Below are positions 25,040 through 33,682 of a DNA stretch of 64,000 bases, one piece after another. A model generated the notes under the pieces. The model made no database searches and had not been told where the DNA came from. It saw only the letters and a program-made list of their open reading frames with translations. Source of the DNA: Planctomycetia bacterium (GTDB lineage: Bacteria > Planctomycetota > Phycisphaerae > UBA1845 > UTPLA1); NCBI GenBank assembly GCA_015200345.1, contig CP054187.1:1286470-1350469 (forward strand), given 5' to 3'. Positions within the stretch are counted from its first letter, which is position 1. Each line of letters begins with the position of its first letter. Made by a program: the position numbers and the translations under genes.

Positions 25040-25812
25040 TTACAACCCCAGCAGGTCGGCCACGAATGCGTCGATGTCCTGTTCCAGCGTTCCGCCATAT
25101 TCGGCGCACATCGGATTGGTGCCGCCGACCGGGCTGCCGAGCTTCGCGCCGACGAAACCGGCGATGTCGCCGCCCTCGACCAAGCCGTTCAGATTCAGAT
25201 CGCCCAGCAGGGAACACTCGGCGCAGCCCGTCGTCAGCGTAACGGTACCCGATATGCTGTTAAAGGGCGTCTCGAAGGCCTCGAAGTTCCGCGCCTTGAC
25301 GCGGAAACTGTATTGCGTGCAGGGCGTCAGGCCAGTGACGGTGATGGTGTTCGCGCCGGCCCCGGTGACCCAGACGTTCGCGCCGGTCCCCGCGGGCGGC
25401 GTCATCTCGAAGAAGAAGCCGGTCTGGAGGAAACCGATGTTGGTGAACGTGCCGGTGGCGGTGACCTGAATCGTCGTGTCGGTGATCGTGCCGAACGAGA
25501 TGCCGGTGGGCGTCTGGATGCCCGAGCCGGTGCCGATGTTCGCCGAGTAGCTCGTCTGGTTGATGTTCGGCGAGCTGTCCCGCGCGGCCACGCGATAGGT
25601 GTAGGCGCTGTTGGCTTGTGGGAGCGCCACGTCGGTGTAGTCACGGCTGGGCTGCCAGCCGCTGTCGTGCCCGCCCGCGCCGGAGACGTAGTCAAAGTTA
25701 TAAAATGCCGGCGGGCTTTCATTGTCGGTCGCCTCGGTCGCCTGCATCGCAATCGACTGGTGATCGACCGGGTTCGGGTTGATGGAGAAGCTCATCGGGT
25801 TGGGCGTCGGCG
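25040..25812 (-). repeat. Duplicated C-terminal coding module, copy A
   Basis: The last about 770 bases of the metalloprotease gene align with 27062-27840. Stretches of more than 50 identical bases occur near both 3' ends (from 25050 and 27073). They encode the Fn3-like and dockerin-like domains. Confidence 0.85.
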
Positions 25813-27016
25813 GATCGACGTCGCCCGGGTCCTGCGGCGGATAATCCCAGCCGATGGCGTCAAAGGCGCGCAGGTCGGCCGTGCGAAAGTAATTCGGGAA
25901 GAACGTCTCGCCGCCGCCGAGCGTCGGGTCCATGATGCCGATGTTGAAATTATCGCGGAAGTGCGACGCCTGATTCGGACTGCCGTCCTCCATGCGGTAT
26001 TCCGCCTGGATGTTGTCGAAAATATGCGAGTCGTTCGGGTTGTTGTTGTGGACCAGTCGCGGTCGCGACGTGAATTCAGCCGTCGTGTCGGGGTTGTAAT
26101 CGAAGGCGCCGTCGGTCAATTGGAATCGGAACAGGTCCAGGCCTTCCATGTCGCCGGGATTGAAGTCCGTCGCCGACACAAAGCCCATGGCGTGACCGAC
26201 TTCATGCACCGCAACCGAGCGGAAACACGTCAATCCGCCCACGCCGTTGGATGGATCATAATCAAAGGTGAAGTTCGTATTGAACGTCGTCGAACCGTTC
26301 GTGCCGGCGGTGGTGATGTTGCGCATCGCGGCCCAATTGGCCTCGGTGATGTCCATGCTCGCTTGATTGGTCACCGTATCCGAATTGGCGTCGTAGCGCA
26401 CCGGGCAGGTCGGCGCCGGCGGAAGGAATGTCTGGATCGTGTCATCGAAGTCCAGCGTCTGAAGATTGGACCGGATGGTTGAATACGAGATGTTGTTGAC
26501 GTAGTCCGAGCTGGTTGCGCCGAGGACGCCTCCCCCCATTGCCTGAAAACCAATGTTAATGGTGACGGTAATGGGATCGCTGAACTGGCTCTCGATGTAA
26601 ACAGCCACCGCTTCCAGCGCCTCAACCGCGCCGGCCGGCGGACTGCCGCTGACGTTGAAAACAATGTTCAGCCCGCCCGGGCCGCGCAACGCTCCCTGGC
26701 TGACCTGAAGCACCGGCCCCTGCTCAAACAGGCGCTTGGATTCTTCGGCAATGCGTGCCAGGTCTTCCACCGTCTTGCCATCCACGCTGGAGCCGCAAAT
26801 GTATCGCCAGCGCCGTTCGGTCGTGTATTCGACCGGGCGACCGGTCTCGTCGTCGAACGTGATCGGATCCTGCGGCTCGATGTACTGAAGGTGTGTGTGA
26901 TCTGAAGAATCGTCCCCGGTCGCGCGACGGACGCTCCCGTCGTCCGCCGATTGGGCCTGAACCACCGCAGCCGATACGAGGCTCGCTACAACGGATAACC
27001 AGATTGTTCTGTACAT
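25040..27016 (-). CDS. Secreted metzincin-like metalloprotease with Fn3-like and dockerin-like C-terminus
   Basis: 658 aa. Signal peptide at residues 1-22 (ends VVQAQ). The catalytic domain contains AVHEVGHAMGF with His271, Glu272 and His275, followed by VSATDFNPGDMEGLDLFRF; it resembles the exported NF038122-type metalloproteases, which have HExxHxxGF with a less usual third ligand. From about residue 400 come one to two Fn3-like beta domains (MSFSINPNPVDHQS, YRVAARDSSPN, TPCTQYSFRVKARNFE). A dockerin-like end follows: GDLNLNGLVEGGDIAGFVG and a final EQDIDAFVADLLGL. It probably degrades extracellular protein. The C-terminal 250 residues are nearly the same as those of the next gene. Confidence 0.78.
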   Translation of the reverse strand: MYRTIWLSVVASLVSAAVVQAQSADDGSVRRATGDDSSDHTHLQYIEPQDPITFDDETGRPVEYTTERRWRYICGSSVDGKTVEDLARIAEESKRLFEQGPVLQVSQGALRGPGGLNIVFNVSGSPPAGAVEALEAVAVYIESQFSDPITVTINIGFQAMGGGVLGATSSDYVNNISYSTIRSNLQTLDFDDTIQTFLPPAPTCPVRYDANSDTVTNQASMDITEANWAAMRNITTAGTNGSTTFNTNFTFDYDPSNGVGGLTCFRSVAVHEVGHAMGFVSATDFNPGDMEGLDLFRFQLTDGAFDYNPDTTAEFTSRPRLVHNNNPNDSHIFDNIQAEYRMEDGSPNQASHFRDNFNIGIMDPTLGGGETFFPNYFRTADLRAFDAIGWDYPPQDPGDVDPPTPNPMSFSINPNPVDHQSIAMQATEATDNESPPAFYNFDYVSGAGGHDSGWQPSRDYTDVALPQANSAYTYRVAARDSSPNINQTSYSANIGTGSGIQTPTGISFGTITDTTIQVTATGTFTNIGFLQTGFFFEMTPPAGTGANVWVTGAGANTITVTGLTPCTQYSFRVKARNFEAFETPFNSISGTVTLTTGCAECSLLGDLNLNGLVEGGDIAGFVGAKLGSPVGGTNPMCAEYGGTLEQDIDAFVADLLGL

Positions 27017-27061
27017 GAATGTTGCTCCACCTTTCGGTTGATTCTTGCCGCGCGAGAGTAA

Positions 27062-27840
27062 TCAGGAAGTCGCCAGCAGGTCGGCCACGAATGCGTCGAT
27101 GTCCTGTTCCAGCGTTCCGCCATATTCGGCGCATTGCGGATTCGTGCCGCCGACCGGGCTGCCGAGCTTCGCGCCGACGAAACCGGCGATGTCGCCGCCC
27201 TCGACCGCTCCGTTCAAGTTGAGATCACCCAGCAGTGCGCAATCGCCGCAACCGGTCGTGAGTACGAGCGTGGGAGATGCGCTGTCGAAACCGGTCTCAA
27301 TGCCCTGGAAGTTACGCGCCTTCACGCGAAAACCGTATTGCGTGCAGGGCGCCAGCCCCGTGACGGTGATGCTGTTGGCCCCGGCCCCGGTCACCCAGAC
27401 GTTGGCCCCGCTGCCCGCAGCCGGCGTCATCTCGTAGAACATGCCCGTTTGAAGGAAGCCGAGGTTGGAGAACGAGCCGGTCGCGTTCACGACGACCGAT
27501 GTATCGGTAATCGTCCCGAACGACACGCCCGTGGGCGTCTCGATGGCCGTGGACACCGCGGCATTCACCGAGAAGCCGGTCTGGTTGAAGTTCGGCGTCG
27601 CGCTGTCTCGCGCGGCCACGCGATAGGTGTAGTTGCTGTTGGCCAGCGGCAGAGCCGTATCGGTGTAGTCGCGCGAGGCCTGGATGCTGTCGTGGCCGCC
27701 GGCGCCGGAGACATAATCGAAGTAATAATTCACCGGTGGCGAATCCGTGTCGGTCGCTTCGGTCGCCTGCATGTACACCGATGAGGTGCTGACCGTCGTT
27801 GGCGCGATGGAGAACGACATCGGATCGGGTAACGGCGGTG
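27062..27840 (-). repeat. Duplicated C-terminal coding module, copy B
   Basis: Second copy of the module described at 25040-25812, at the end of the 966-aa secreted protein. Identity is highest in the dockerin-like part and falls towards the Fn3-like part. Confidence 0.85.
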
Positions 27841-29962
27841 TCAGATCGACCGGCGCGAACGTGAACTTGCCCAGCCACGTCCCCCAGGTGTTGCCGGCGT
27901 GGACGTACTCCTGAACCGTCCAGAGCGTGTCGTTGTCACTGGGATCAACCGAGGTGAGACTGTAGTCGCCCCATCGGTTTCGCCCCACACCGTCCAGCAC
28001 CTGGTACGAAGCGTTGCCGGACTTCAGCAGCGCCGGCGCCGTGGTCTGCCCGGCGGGATCGTTCACGAGGCGGCCGCAGTAATACGCGCCGGCGAACTGG
28101 CTCGGGCTGGAACCCGAAAAGCCCAGGACCATGTGTCCGTTGTCGTTGACGGAGACCGACGGGAAGAAGTAACTCAACGTCGCATCGGAGACATTGCCCT
28201 GCTGGTTCAGCGTGATGAAAGGCGACGACGCGTTCAGCTGGAACTTGTACCAGCGCACGGCGGCGCGCCCGCCGACGTTGATGCAGTGGGTGGCATAGAA
28301 GAACCCATTGCGAAAGAGGGCATTCATGATGCGCGAGCCGACGGTGTCCAGCGGCGTGGAACTGCCGCTCGCCGGCGCATCGGGCGGACTGGAATAAGAG
28401 TTGACCGCCACGGTGGCGACGGTCGTCAGGGTCGGCGACGAGATCGGCGGATTCACGCGGCGAAATCGAATGCTGGACGAGCTGGCCGAGGGGGTCGAAA
28501 TAATGTATCCGCCCGGTGTCACGGGGGTGCCATAAACCTGCGCCGCTTGCAGCGTCACTTCACCCGTGGAGATGCCGCGGAAGGCCGTGACCGTGCCCAT
28601 TCCCGTGCCCGCGACCAGCGGCGCCTTGTCGATGGCGAAGATCGTCAAACCGCATCCGACCATGTATGCGCCGATGTAAATACCGTTCGCATCGACGCCG
28701 AGCGTGGGATAGTCCACCCAGCAGGCCGCGTCCGTGCCCGCGGCGGCGACAAAGAAAGTTTTGAAATAGCTGCCGGTCGCGCTGCTCGTCGTCGAGACGG
28801 CGATGTGAATCGTCGCCGGGCTTACCCCGTTGAAGTTCGTTCCGATCACGATCCAGCGCCCGGAATGCGTGTCGTAGATCACGCGCGGATCGCCGCCGGT
28901 AAAGCCCTGACCGCTGCCGTTGAAGAAGCTGGTCAGACTCATGCTTTGCACCTTCGCCCCGTTCGACTTGTTGAACACGACGTAGCTGGTGTTGATGACT
29001 TCTACGAAGTGGCTGGGGCCGATCGCGCCGCAGGTGTCGGGCGGAATGGAGTTCGCCCCGGGATCGCTGCCGGAAAAGACGCCCTGGTACCCGGCCAGCA
29101 GCGTCGGACCACTGCCGCCGCCCCGCAGCAGGAACTCGCCGGCGCTTTCGTTGTCGGTGTTCGAGGACGCATCCACAGGCTGCCGATCGACGGGGGCCGC
29201 CGGCGCCGGAAGGATGTTCGCATCGACCGGATCGGCTTCCGGAATCGGTCCACTGCCCTCTTCCCAGGTCAGGCCGCGGTATCCCGAGCCGGTGAGCTTA
29301 TAGTTGTAGCGCAGATCGTCAAAATCGATGATGGTCGCCTGGCCAAACGCCTCGCCCGGCGCCGGTATATCGACATACGTCAAATCGTCCAGCGTGAACC
29401 ATCCGGCGTCGGCCTGGGCCGCCTCGGCCTCAAACACGATGCGATCGACGTTGTCCATGTTGAAATCGAACCACTGGGGTGCCAGGGTCAGTCCGCGAAT
29501 CAATTCCGTTCGTCCGACTTCCTTGCCCTGCAAATAGCCGACCACGCGCAAACCGGGAGTCGTGACGGAAAGGTTCGTCTGGCCTCCCAGGTGCGCGCCG
29601 AGCAGGCGCACCGGGCGAGGAAAGCCGATGCCCATGCGCGTGTCGCCCCACTTGTTCGTGATGTTGTAATTGCCCGATCCGGTCGGACTGACCGCGCGCG
29701 GCGTCGGAACAATCCACTGACCGTGCTCGCCGTTCCGTGCCTTGGGATTCCGCATCGACGGCGGCATGGCCTGATCGCGTGCGATGACTTCTTCGTTGGA
29801 TTCAATAATCCAGGGACCAATCAGCGTTTCATCCAGCCGCTCACCCGTGACGGTGTAACCATCCGACTCATCCACCGGCGGGTTCGGGTTTGCCTGAATG
29901 GCGCCAGAGAATGCGGAAACAACAAAAATGAATGCGACCACGGCCGGAAGTGGCTTGCGCAT
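27062..29962 (-). CDS. Large secreted protein with Fn3-like and dockerin-like C-terminus
   Basis: 966 aa. ATG at 29962 with AGGAG 7 bases before it. Signal peptide at residues 1-24 (ends AIQA). Residues about 90-230 look like a carbohydrate- or cell-surface-type beta domain (NITNKWGDTRMGIGFPRPV). Residues about 290-680 include PPDTCGAIGPSHFVEVINTS, GGDPRVIYDTHSGRWIVIG, HIAVSTT and GRNRWGDYSLTSVDPSDNDT, a beta-propeller-like arrangement seen in secreted proteins. The last 250 residues match the metalloprotease (MQATEATD, GDLNLNGAVEGGDIAGFVG). No catalytic residues can be named. It lies 45 bases upstream of the metalloprotease gene, likely the same operon. Confidence 0.75.
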   Translation of the reverse strand: MRKPLPAVVAFIFVVSAFSGAIQANPNPPVDESDGYTVTGERLDETLIGPWIIESNEEVIARDQAMPPSMRNPKARNGEHGQWIVPTPRAVSPTGSGNYNITNKWGDTRMGIGFPRPVRLLGAHLGGQTNLSVTTPGLRVVGYLQGKEVGRTELIRGLTLAPQWFDFNMDNVDRIVFEAEAAQADAGWFTLDDLTYVDIPAPGEAFGQATIIDFDDLRYNYKLTGSGYRGLTWEEGSGPIPEADPVDANILPAPAAPVDRQPVDASSNTDNESAGEFLLRGGGSGPTLLAGYQGVFSGSDPGANSIPPDTCGAIGPSHFVEVINTSYVVFNKSNGAKVQSMSLTSFFNGSGQGFTGGDPRVIYDTHSGRWIVIGTNFNGVSPATIHIAVSTTSSATGSYFKTFFVAAAGTDAACWVDYPTLGVDANGIYIGAYMVGCGLTIFAIDKAPLVAGTGMGTVTAFRGISTGEVTLQAAQVYGTPVTPGGYIISTPSASSSSIRFRRVNPPISSPTLTTVATVAVNSYSSPPDAPASGSSTPLDTVGSRIMNALFRNGFFYATHCINVGGRAAVRWYKFQLNASSPFITLNQQGNVSDATLSYFFPSVSVNDNGHMVLGFSGSSPSQFAGAYYCGRLVNDPAGQTTAPALLKSGNASYQVLDGVGRNRWGDYSLTSVDPSDNDTLWTVQEYVHAGNTWGTWLGKFTFAPVDLTPPLPDPMSFSIAPTTVSTSSVYMQATEATDTDSPPVNYYFDYVSGAGGHDSIQASRDYTDTALPLANSNYTYRVAARDSATPNFNQTGFSVNAAVSTAIETPTGVSFGTITDTSVVVNATGSFSNLGFLQTGMFYEMTPAAGSGANVWVTGAGANSITVTGLAPCTQYGFRVKARNFQGIETGFDSASPTLVLTTGCGDCALLGDLNLNGAVEGGDIAGFVGAKLGSPVGGTNPQCAEYGGTLEQDIDAFVADLLATS

Positions 29963-30221
29963 CAGCTCGCTCCTGTATCCACCCTTATGACGCTCTCACC
30001 GTCGGGAGTCGCTCTATCTTATCTCATTGTGGTGGCGGGAAACTAGAAAAAACTGGCAGGCACCCGCAAATCGGACGTTGGCGATGCCCGAATTGGCGGC
30101 TTCCAGGGCACTTTTTGGTGGAAGGTACACACTCGGCTCAACGCCGGGCGCAGGCGCGCGGAACTCACCTGCGCGGCGGTGAGAATGCGAATCCGGACCG
30201 CATGCTGCGGCTGAATCCCAT

Positions 30222-30470
30222 CTACAAGGTCGACGTGATAAACGCGCGGGTGCGAGCCTCCCACGCGCCGGGATCGGTCAGAAACGCGTAGAGATCGTCG
30301 GCCGTGTTGGCGTCGGTGCAGATGCCGGCGCGCTCGACCGCGGCGGCGTACTCCAGGCCGCGTTCCAGCAGCTTCTTGTAGCGAAGGTCGTGGCAGTTGT
30401 GCAGCAGCCAGTCGTGCGCATCGTCGTAGCGGGTTCGATGCGAGGTCGGATGAGGTTCAGTTGTCATCAT
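30222..30470 (-). CDS. 82-aa protein at the end of the oxoacid oxidoreductase operon
   Basis: 82 aa beginning MMTTEPHPTSHRTRYDDAHD. It is soluble and mostly helical, with WLLHNCHDLRYKKLLERGLEYAAAVERAGICT and GAWEARTRAFI. Two Cys, no signal and no known domain. It starts 36 bases after the gamma-subunit gene ends and is on the same strand, so it is probably cotranscribed. No function can be assigned. Confidence 0.55.
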   Translation of the reverse strand: MMTTEPHPTSHRTRYDDAHDWLLHNCHDLRYKKLLERGLEYAAAVERAGICTDANTADDLYAFLTDPGAWEARTRAFITSTL

Positions 30471-30506
30471 GATGGCACCTCTGGACGAGCCGATAGTTAT
30501 TTGCCA

Positions 30507-31094
30507 TTAACCGCTGGCCAGAATCGGGTTGCCGCGTGACGGCGCCCTCTGGTCGGTCGACTCCTGATACGCCGCCCCGGCGCGGATCGCGGCGAGGTTG
30601 GCCTCGATCAATTCGGCGTGCTTCTTGCCGACCACCGCCGCCACGGCGCGCTCCAGCCATTCCTGCTTCAAATCGTCCTGCACCGCCAGCAGCGTCCCGA
30701 GCATGACCATGTTCGCGACGCGCTCGCTGCCGGCCTGCCGCGCCAAGTCGGAGGCCGGAACGTGCAATGCGGTGACATCGGCTCGGTCGCAGCGGATCGG
30801 CACCATCGACGAATTGACCAGCACCGCGCCGCCAAGCCGCACGGACGAAATAAATCGCTCCAGCGAAGGCTGGTTCATCGCGATGAGAACGTCATACGTC
30901 GAGGAAATCGGCGATCCGATTTCCTCGTCGGAGAAGATCGTCGTGCAATTGGCCGTGCCGCCGCGCATCTCCGGTCCGTACGACGGGAACCACGTCGTGT
31001 GATAGCCCTGTTTCATGGCGGCGTCGGCAAGAATCTGACCGATGAGCAGGATGCCCTGCCCGCCGAAGCCCGCGATGAGAACGCGCTGGATCAT
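30507..31094 (-). CDS. 2-oxoacid:ferredoxin oxidoreductase, gamma subunit
   Basis: 195 aa from the ATG at 31094, which overlaps the beta-subunit stop (ATGA). The frame opens upstream but that part is antisense noise. Family motifs: VLIAGFGGQGILLIGQILADAA, TTWFPSYGPEMRGGTANC, ISSTYDVLIAMNQPSLERF and VNSSMVP. It is the gamma domain of KorC/PorG/VorG-type enzymes. With the alpha, beta and ferredoxin-like subunits upstream it completes an enzyme that oxidatively decarboxylates a 2-oxoacid to an acyl-CoA while reducing ferredoxin. The substrate (2-oxoglutarate, pyruvate or branched-chain oxoacid) is not resolved. Confidence 0.88.
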   Translation of the reverse strand: MIQRVLIAGFGGQGILLIGQILADAAMKQGYHTTWFPSYGPEMRGGTANCTTIFSDEEIGSPISSTYDVLIAMNQPSLERFISSVRLGGAVLVNSSMVPIRCDRADVTALHVPASDLARQAGSERVANMVMLGTLLAVQDDLKQEWLERAVAAVVGKKHAELIEANLAAIRAGAAYQESTDQRAPSRGNPILASG

Positions 31095-31966
31095 GGCGCC
31101 ACCGCCGTCCTTTCGACCGCCGGCGCAGTCGTCTCCTTCGGGGGCGTCACGCGGTCGATAAAGACACCCGGCTTGAACGTCTGCACGACCGTCTTGTCGA
31201 TGTGCTCCATGGCCTTGATCGGCGTCATGCCCCATTGCACCGGGCAGGTGCTCAAGAACTCGACCAGCGCGAAGCCTTTGCGTTCGAGCTGCGCGCGAAT
31301 CGCCGTGCGCATGTACTTCCGCGCCGTGTGAATGTTCTTCGGACTGGTGATCGGCACGCGCGCCAGGTACGCCACGGCCGGCAGCGACGAGAGCATTTCG
31401 CACACGCCGATCGGCGGCCCGGCGATCCCGGGATCGCGCCCGCGCGGCGAGGTCGTCGTCTTTTGTCCGATCAGCGACGTGGGCGCCATCTGACCGCCGG
31501 TCATGCCGTAGATGCCGTTGTTCACGAAGAACACGCAGATGTTCTCGCCGCGCGCCGCCGCGTGGACCGACTCCGCGAGTCCGATCGCCGCGAGATCGCC
31601 GTCGCCCTGATAAGTGAACACGAACCGATTCGGATCGGCCCGCTTCACGGCCGTCGCCACCGCCGCCGCCCGCCCGTGGCTGGCTTCGATCATGTCAAAG
31701 TGGAAGTATTCGAATGCAAAGACCGAACAGCCGACCGGGCAGACGCCGACGGTGCGCTCAAACAATCCGAACTCGTCGATCATCTCGCCGACGAGCCGGT
31801 GAATAATTCCATGCGTGCAACCCGGGCAGTAGTGCATCACCTTGTCGGTCATGCACTCGGGCCGGTCGAACACGACTTCGCATTCGCCATGGCCGTTGTT
31901 GGCCGCCGCGCAGGCTTCCGGTGCCTGCCCCATTTCTTCGCAAGTCGGCCCACAGAGATCACCCAT
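31091..31966 (-). CDS. 2-oxoacid:ferredoxin oxidoreductase, beta subunit (TPP-binding)
   Basis: 291 aa from the ATG at 31966, overlapping the alpha stop by 8 bases. Near the N-terminus are MHYCPGCTHGIIHRL (C-P-G-C-x-H block of Kor/Vor beta subunits) and VCPVGCSVFAFEYF. The thiamine diphosphate motif is YQGDGDLAAIGLAESVHAAARGENI...NNGIYGMTGGQMAPTS (GDGD with the downstream N-N). SPRGRDPG and CEMLSSLPAVAYLAR follow. The N-terminal 35 residues with four Cys (MGDLCGPTCEEMG, PEACAAANN) are unusual and may bind metal. Cytoplasmic, with the other subunits. Confidence 0.88.
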   Translation of the reverse strand: MGDLCGPTCEEMGQAPEACAAANNGHGECEVVFDRPECMTDKVMHYCPGCTHGIIHRLVGEMIDEFGLFERTVGVCPVGCSVFAFEYFHFDMIEASHGRAAAVATAVKRADPNRFVFTYQGDGDLAAIGLAESVHAAARGENICVFFVNNGIYGMTGGQMAPTSLIGQKTTTSPRGRDPGIAGPPIGVCEMLSSLPAVAYLARVPITSPKNIHTARKYMRTAIRAQLERKGFALVEFLSTCPVQWGMTPIKAMEHIDKTVVQTFKPGVFIDRVTPPKETTAPAVERTAVAP

Positions 31967-33152
31967 GGCAGGCCTCCTCGGTTCTTGTGGCCATCGCGCG
32001 CTTCGGCGACGAATCACCCGCGAGTTGGCGCGTCACGAACTCCGCCAATTCCTCGGGCGACGGAATCACGCCGCCCATGCGCCCAAAGAATTCAACCGGC
32101 TTCGCGCCGTTGATCGTCAGTCGAACATCCTCCACCATCTGGCCCGCGTTCAGCTCAAACACGACAAGGCGTTTCGCGCCGGCCGTCGCACGACGCAGCG
32201 CCTCCGCGGGGAACGGGAAAAGCGTCTGCGGGCGAAAGAGGCCCACGCGCTGACCGGCCGCTCGCAATTGCCGGACGCAAGAAAGCGCGACGCGCGCCGC
32301 CGCACCGAACGCGACGAGGCCCAGCTCGGCGTCGTCGGTGAATCGCGTGTCAAAGCGAATCTCCGCCTGCGCATCGAGATAGGTCCGCTGGAGCAGTAGG
32401 TTGTGCCGCTCCAGCTCGTCGGCACTTAAGAAAAGCGAGTTGACCACGTTCTTGTGGCTGCGTGCGCCGCGACCGGTGCATGCCCAGTCTGCCGGGCGAT
32501 GCACCGCCGGAGGAAACTCGTCGGGGACGGTCGCCGGCTCAAGCATCGAGCCGAGCACGGCGTCGGCCAGAATCATGACCGGCATGCGATAGCGCTCGGC
32601 GATCTCAAACGCCATCCGCGGGAATTCGAACATCTCCTGCACGTTCCACGGCGCCAGCACGATGCAGCGGTAATCGCCGTGGCCGCCGCCCTTGCATGCC
32701 TGAAAGTAATCGGCCTGTGACGGAGCGATGTTGCCCAGACCCGGCCCGCCGCGCATCACGTTGATCACCACGCAGGGCAGGCGTGCCCCGGCGATGTAGC
32801 TCAAGCCCTCCATCATCAGGCTGATGCCGGGGCTGGAGCTGCTGGTCATGGCGCGATGGCCCGCGGCGGCCGCGCCGTAGACCATGTTGATCGAGGCGAC
32901 TTCGCTTTCGGCCTGGAGGAACACGCGCCCGAGCCGCGGCATCAGGTCCGACAGCAGCTCTGGCACTTCGTTCTGCGGAGTGATCGGATATCCAAAGAAG
33001 CACTCGACGCCGCCGGCGATCGCGCCGAGGGCGAGGGCTTCGTTGCCTTTGACGAGCCGCCGCGAACTGGAGGAGGAAGAGGGGGTGAGGTGGTCGATCG
33101 CGGCGGCTCCCGACAGTCTGTTGTCAACTTGCACCGGCATGTTGAACCGCAT
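31959..33152 (-). CDS. 2-oxoacid:ferredoxin oxidoreductase, alpha subunit
   Basis: 397 aa. GNEALALGAIAGGVECFFGYPITPQNEVPELL opens the pyrimidine-binding domain of KorA/VorB-type subunits. QAESEVASINMVYGAAAAGHRAMTSSSSPGISLM, VVINVMRGGPGLGNIAPSQADYFQACKGGGHGDYR and VMILADAVLGSMLE follow. The C-terminal domain has GAAARVALSCVRQLRAAGQRVGLFRPQTLFPFP. It starts 10 bases after the ferredoxin gene; ATG 33152 is used, ATG 33140 is possible. Closest in style to VorB. Confidence 0.88.
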   Translation of the reverse strand: MRFNMPVQVDNRLSGAAAIDHLTPSSSSSSRRLVKGNEALALGAIAGGVECFFGYPITPQNEVPELLSDLMPRLGRVFLQAESEVASINMVYGAAAAGHRAMTSSSSPGISLMMEGLSYIAGARLPCVVINVMRGGPGLGNIAPSQADYFQACKGGGHGDYRCIVLAPWNVQEMFEFPRMAFEIAERYRMPVMILADAVLGSMLEPATVPDEFPPAVHRPADWACTGRGARSHKNVVNSLFLSADELERHNLLLQRTYLDAQAEIRFDTRFTDDAELGLVAFGAAARVALSCVRQLRAAGQRVGLFRPQTLFPFPAEALRRATAGAKRLVVFELNAGQMVEDVRLTINGAKPVEFFGRMGGVIPSPEELAEFVTRQLAGDSSPKRAMATRTEEACHG

Positions 33153-33162
33153 CCTGTTGCCA

Positions 33163-33384
33163 TCAGCCCCTGGGTTTCTTCTTGCGACGCGTCACGCGGA
33201 TGCCCGTCTCCGGGCACATCTCGGCACACAGGCCGCACGCCGTGCACGCGTCGAGATCATGATTCACGGCCGGGTGGTACCCCGCCCGATTCAGTCCGTC
33301 TTCGAGTTTCAGAATGTGCCGCGGGCAGAACACCACGCACAGCCCGCATCCCTTGCATCGATCACGATCAATCTGCGTACTCAT
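33163..33384 (-). CDS. 4Fe-4S ferredoxin-like delta subunit of the oxidoreductase
   Basis: 73 aa from the ATG at 33384. Two cluster motifs: CKGCGLCVVFCP (residues about 10-21) and CTACGLCAEMCP (about 47-58), the two-[4Fe-4S] ferredoxin pattern, then a basic tail (RVTRRKKKPRG). First gene of the operon. It passes electrons from the oxoacid enzyme to free ferredoxin. The longer upstream frame (from 33498) has no motif. Confidence 0.9.
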   Translation of the reverse strand: MSTQIDRDRCKGCGLCVVFCPRHILKLEDGLNRAGYHPAVNHDLDACTACGLCAEMCPETGIRVTRRKKKPRG

Positions 33385-33682
33385 GACAGCCGGATCGCTC
33401 TCCAGGGCGACACACCCTCGGTCAGCAGATAAGCAATTTCGGTGCCAGTGCAATGATTCGTCGTGAAAACGAGAAAAGTGCGAATTCAGGGTTCGCAACG
33501 CGGTTTCATGCGTATCAGGCCTGCGAGAAACCCCGCGCGGGGCGTGGAAAATGGCTTTGAAAAGCGCGTTCTTCGTTTATCCGAGCGCGACACAGACGGA
33601 TTCCAGCCTGTGCGGGAATGACGTTCAAGCCTCACGCTGCTCTCAATCCTGACGCCTCACGCCTCAAGTCTGCACCTTCCCC

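Noticed and set aside
27899..30046. A 715-codon plus-strand open frame
   Set aside because: Antisense to the 966-aa secreted protein; composition is Arg/Gly/Val-rich with no domain.
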